NCBI RefSeq assembly: GCF_014201115.1
Contig: NZ_JACHDO010000001.1
Coordinates: forward strand, 5,890,001 to 5,954,000
DNA length: 64,000 bases
Direction: 5' to 3'
DNA from: Nocardiopsis metallicus
Lineage (GTDB): Bacteria > Actinomycetota > Actinomycetes > Streptosporangiales > Streptosporangiaceae
Shown here: positions 61,140 to 64,000 of the stretch, piece by piece
How the letters are laid out: every line of letters starts with the position of its first letter
Position numbering within the stretch: the stretch's first letter is position 1
Program-made: the position numbers and the translations under genes
The notes under the pieces: model-generated
Seen by the model: only the letters and a program-made list of their open reading frames with translations
Database searches by the model: none
What the model was told of the DNA's origin: nothing

Positions 61140-61988
61140 ATGACAACGACCGCACCGGAACATCTCCTGAGAGCGAACGGGGTGACCGTGCGCTTCGGAG
61201 GGCTCACCGCGCTCGACGACGTCGGACTCCAGGTCGAGCCGGGCTCCGTCGTCGGCCTCATCGGCCCCAACGGAGCGGGTAAGACCACCCTCTTCAACGT
61301 CCTGTCCGGTGTGCTGCGCCCCACGCAGGGAGAGATCTCCTGGAAGGGCGCGCCGCCACCCGGCAAGCGCACCCACCACCTGGCCAAGGCCGGGATCGCC
61401 CGCACTTTCCAGGGCCTCAACCTCTTCCCGATGATGCCGGTCATCTGGAACGTCATGGTCGGCGCCGACCGCACCGCCAAGGGCGGAGCGTTCTCGCTGA
61501 TCAGCGGTTTCGGGCGGCACCACCGCGACGAGCAGGAGCTCAAGGAGCGGGCCATGGCCACCCTGGTGCGCTTCGGTATCGCCGAGTACGCCCTCCGGCT
61601 ACCGGGCACCCTCCCCTACGGCGTGCAGAAGCAGGTCGCCCTCGCCCGCGCCTGCGTCAGCGAACCGGAACTCCTCCTCCTGGACGAACCCGCCAGCGGG
61701 CTCTCAGGCCAGCAGATGGACACGCTCGCCGACCAGATCCGCGGCTTCAGCCAGCACATGGCGGTCGTCCTGGTCGAACACCACATGGACCTGGTCATGA
61801 AGGTCTGCGACCACATCGTGGTCCTCAACTTCGGCAAGGTCATCGCCTCCGGGACCCCCGAGGAGGTCCAGGCCGACCCCGCCGTCACCCAGGCCTACCT
61901 GGGCACACCCGCCGACGAAGGTCCCTCGGACGGCGGTCCCGCCGTCGTCGACCCCTCGCTCGGCAACGGGAACGGAGCCCCCCGATGA
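61140..61988 (+). CDS. livG: Branched-chain amino-acid-type ABC importer, ATPase LivG
   Basis: A 282-residue ATPase of the HAAT class. Walker A GPNGAGKTTLFN, ARTFQGLNLF (Q-loop), LPYGVQKQVALARA (signature; the usual LSGG/LSYG reads LPYG) and LLLLDEPASGLSG. The C-terminal 35 residues are an unconserved Gly/Asp-rich tail. ATG 61140; overlaps livF by 4 nt. Substrate may be an amino acid, amide or urea. Confidence 0.9.
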   Translation: MTTTAPEHLLRANGVTVRFGGLTALDDVGLQVEPGSVVGLIGPNGAGKTTLFNVLSGVLRPTQGEISWKGAPPPGKRTHHLAKAGIARTFQGLNLFPMMPVIWNVMVGADRTAKGGAFSLISGFGRHHRDEQELKERAMATLVRFGIAEYALRLPGTLPYGVQKQVALARACVSEPELLLLDEPASGLSGQQMDTLADQIRGFSQHMAVVLVEHHMDLVMKVCDHIVVLNFGKVIASGTPEEVQADPAVTQAYLGTPADEGPSDGGPAVVDPSLGNGNGAPR

Positions 61989-62755
61989 ACAACCCGGCCG
62001 CCACGAGTACCGGCACCAACGGGAACGGCGGACCCCTGACCGCCGAGCCCCTCCTCAGCGTCCAGGGCCTCAGCGCCTCCTACGGAGCCGTCCGAGCCCT
62101 CGACGGCGTCAGCCTGGACATCCCCGCACGCGGGCTGTGCGCCGTCCTGGGCGCCAACGGCGCGGGCAAGACCACCCTGCTGCGCACCCTCACCGGACTG
62201 CACCGCGCCTCCTCGGGCAGGGTCCTGTTCGCGGGCGAGGACATCACCCGCCTGCCCACCGAGAAGGTCATCACCCGAGGCCTGGCGCACGTCCCCGAGG
62301 GCGGCGGAGTGATCGTCGAACTCACCGTGGAGGAGAACCTGCGCCTGGGCGCCCTGTGGCGCTCCGACCGGCGCGACCGCACCACGTTCGACGAGGTCAT
62401 GGACCTGTTCCCACCCCTGGTGGAACGCCGGAACAAGACCGCCAGCACCCTTTCGGGCGGTGAGCGCCAGATGCTCGCCATCGGCCGCGCGCTCATGGCC
62501 CGGCCCAAGGCGCTGCTCCTCGACGAACCCTCACTGGGCCTCGCGCCCCTGGTCACCAAGCAGATCTTCACCCTGCTCCGCGACCTGCGCGACCGCACCG
62601 GGCTCACCGTCGTCCTCGTCGAGCAGAACGCCGCCGGGGCCCTGTCCGTCACCGACCACGGCTACGTCCTCAACCAGGGGAGTGTCGCCGCCGAGGGCCC
62701 CTCCGACGGACTCCTGGCCGACGACCGCACGCGCCACGCCTACCTCGGCTTCTGA
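61985..62755 (+). CDS. livF: Branched-chain amino-acid-type ABC importer, ATPase LivF
   Basis: A 256-residue second ATPase. Walker A GANGAGKTTLLRTLTG, Q-loop region HVPEGGGVIVELTVEENL, signature TLSGGERQMLAIGRAL and LLLDEPSLGLAPLV, which is typical of LivF. ATG overlaps the livG stop; livH starts 10 nt after its stop. Confidence 0.92.
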   Translation: MNNPAATSTGTNGNGGPLTAEPLLSVQGLSASYGAVRALDGVSLDIPARGLCAVLGANGAGKTTLLRTLTGLHRASSGRVLFAGEDITRLPTEKVITRGLAHVPEGGGVIVELTVEENLRLGALWRSDRRDRTTFDEVMDLFPPLVERRNKTASTLSGGERQMLAIGRALMARPKALLLDEPSLGLAPLVTKQIFTLLRDLRDRTGLTVVLVEQNAAGALSVTDHGYVLNQGSVAAEGPSDGLLADDRTRHAYLGF

Positions 62756-62765
62756 GGGAGACCCC

Positions 62766-63617
62766 ATGAACTACTTCATCACCCTGACCCTCAACGGGCT
62801 GGCGTCCGGGGCGGCCTACGCGGCGCTGGCGCTGTCCCTGGTCATCATCTACCAGGCCACCCGGCTGGTGAACTTCGCCCAGCCCGCCCTCGCGCTGCTG
62901 TCGGTCTACACCGCCTACACGGTCACCCAGCTCACCGGCTCCTACTGGATCGGATTCGCCGCCGCCCTCACCACCGGTCTGCTGGTCGGTGCCTTCGTGG
63001 AACGCGTGATCGTCCGGCCCATCGCCCGGACCTCCCAGCTCAACGCCATCATCGTCACCCTCGGCATCCTGCTGGTGGTCCAGGGCGGGGTCGGCATGAT
63101 CTGGGGCAACGAGCAGCACGGCTTCCAGTACGCGTTCAGCTACGTGGGCCGCTTCGCGCCCTCTGACGTGTTCGCACTGGCCTCCGTGGGCGTGGTCGCC
63201 CTCCTGCTGTTCGCCCTGTACCGGTTCACCCCGCTCGGCCTGCGGATGCGCGCCGCCGCCTTCCGCCCCGAGGCCGCTCGCCTCAGCGGCGTGAAGGTCG
63301 GCCTGATGCTCACCGCCGGCTGGGGCATCGCCTCCCTCATCGGCGCGCTGGCGGGCATGCTCGCCGGTCCGCCGTTCATCTCCCCGAACGTCTTCGATGT
63401 CGTGTTCGTCTTCGGGATCACCGCGGCGGTCGTCGGCGGCCTGGACAACCCCTTCGGGGCGGTCATCGGCGGCCTGCTCATCGGCCTCGGCATGTCCTAC
63501 GTGTCCGGGTACGTCGGCCCCGAACTGGCGACCCTGGCCGCCCTGGCCATCGTCGTCATCGTCCTGAGCGTGCGCCCCGACGGCATCCTGTCCCGACCGA
63601 CCGCGCGAAAGGTGTAG
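62766..63617 (+). CDS. livH: Branched-chain amino-acid-type ABC importer, permease LivH
   Basis: A 283-residue permease with about eight helices. LTLNGLASGAAYAALALSLV is the family start, and GLRMRAAAFRPEAARLSGV is the ATPase-contact loop. ATG 62766 follows GAGGGAG. Third gene of the importer operon. Confidence 0.92.
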   Translation: MNYFITLTLNGLASGAAYAALALSLVIIYQATRLVNFAQPALALLSVYTAYTVTQLTGSYWIGFAAALTTGLLVGAFVERVIVRPIARTSQLNAIIVTLGILLVVQGGVGMIWGNEQHGFQYAFSYVGRFAPSDVFALASVGVVALLLFALYRFTPLGLRMRAAAFRPEAARLSGVKVGLMLTAGWGIASLIGALAGMLAGPPFISPNVFDVVFVFGITAAVVGGLDNPFGAVIGGLLIGLGMSYVSGYVGPELATLAALAIVVIVLSVRPDGILSRPTARKV

Positions 63618-63623
63618 CCAGAC

Positions 63624-64000
63624 ATGACCTCGCCCACCACCGAGCGCGAAGAGCGCTCGACCAGCTCCGGCTCCGGAACAGTTCCGCCCGGGCTGCCCCG
63701 CACCTCCCGGTGGGGCTCGCTGCCGCTGCCCGCCCGGCACCTGCTGCTGGCCGCGCTCGGGCTGGCCGCCGTCACCGGTCTGCTGTTCGCCACCGGGGAC
63801 CTCACCGCCCTACGCGTCGCCGCCGTCGGCTACACCATGCTCGCCATCGCGGGGCTGCAACTGCTGGTCGGCGGTTCCGGCCAGGTCTCCCTGGGCCACG
63901 GCGCGTTCATGATGATCGGCGCCTACACGATGGCGCTGCTCGTCCTGCACCAGCCGATGCTTCCGCTGGCCGCCAACCTCCTCATCATCGTCGCGGTCTC
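63624..64000 (+). CDS. livM: Branched-chain amino-acid-type ABC importer, permease LivM (partial)
   Basis: The first 125 residues of the second permease before the window ends. A Ser/Thr-rich N terminus (1-35) precedes the first helix; GLQLLVGGSGQVSLGHGAFM is the diagnostic LivM motif. ATG 63624 begins 6 nt after livH. A substrate-binding protein gene is expected farther on. Confidence 0.88.
   Translation, partial: MTSPTTEREERSTSSGSGTVPPGLPRTSRWGSLPLPARHLLLAALGLAAVTGLLFATGDLTALRVAAVGYTMLAIAGLQLLVGGSGQVSLGHGAFMMIGAYTMALLVLHQPMLPLAANLLIIVAV

Overview
The window is a very GC-rich stretch of actinomycete chromosome. It fits a Nocardiopsis-like member of the Streptosporangiales, but no ribosomal RNA or other species marker is present, so the genus is an inference. 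Supporting signs are the strong G/C bias at third codon positions, frequent GTG starts, a SigR-type sigma factor, a large LuxR-type (LAL) regulator, an actinobacterial purS/purQ/purL locus and a choline-to-betaine osmoprotection locus. The DNA is mostly ordinary chromosome, with three complete insertion sequences (ISAs1, IS4 and IS66 types) and a few unusual noncoding blocks.

Layout. 0-2 kb: tail of an unknown gene, thioredoxin, two DUF202 membrane proteins, and a noncoding block of three hairpins. 2-8 kb: a cell-surface sugar locus with a nucleotide-sugar epimerase, a PIG-L deacetylase, a WbqC-family gene split by an ISAs1-type element, and a processive family 2 glycosyltransferase. 8-12 kb: DUF3817 protein, SURF1, an orphan VapB-type antitoxin beside a duplicated hairpin block, DinB, an alpha/beta hydrolase without its nucleophile serine, and a VOC protein. 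12.3-15 kb: an ABC exporter operon with its own small XRE regulator and a membrane protein. 15-16.3 kb: a gene-free inverted duplication around a 56-bp perfect palindrome. 16.3-25 kb: a class II aldolase-like protein facing a choline/betaine locus (aldehyde dehydrogenase, choline dehydrogenase, and a glycine-betaine ABC importer whose permease is a tandem fusion).

25-35 kb: membrane hydrolases, a VapC remnant, and purL, purQ and purS with an RsbW-like kinase gene between purQ and purS. 35-38.5 kb: sigR with no adjacent rsrA, a CPBP protease, and a DUF433/PIN-like toxin-antitoxin pair. 38.5-42 kb: two GntR regulators, a Nudix hydrolase, and a divergent HATPase/membrane-protein pair whose promoter lies inside an inverted-repeat operator. 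A second copy of the long palindrome follows at 42.05 kb. 42.5-46 kb: pdhA-pdhB-pdhC (2-oxoacid dehydrogenase E1alpha, E1beta, E2), with an IS4-type element inserted 4 nt after the E2 stop codon. 47.9-57.8 kb: a serine hydrolase with a membrane tail, an OmpA-domain lipoprotein, an auxin-efflux-type carrier, an IS66 element between two broken genes, a phytoene-desaturase-like oxidoreductase and a carboxylate-amine ligase. 58-64 kb: a LAL regulator followed by a branched-chain amino-acid-type ABC importer (livG, livF, livH and a partial livM) that runs off the window.

No CRISPR array, rRNA, tRNA, prophage or recognised antiphage system was seen. The best leads for something undescribed are the long palindrome family and its inverted-duplication setting, the duplicated hairpin block near 9.7 kb, the surface-sugar locus, and the GntR/Nudix//HATPase/membrane-protein module.
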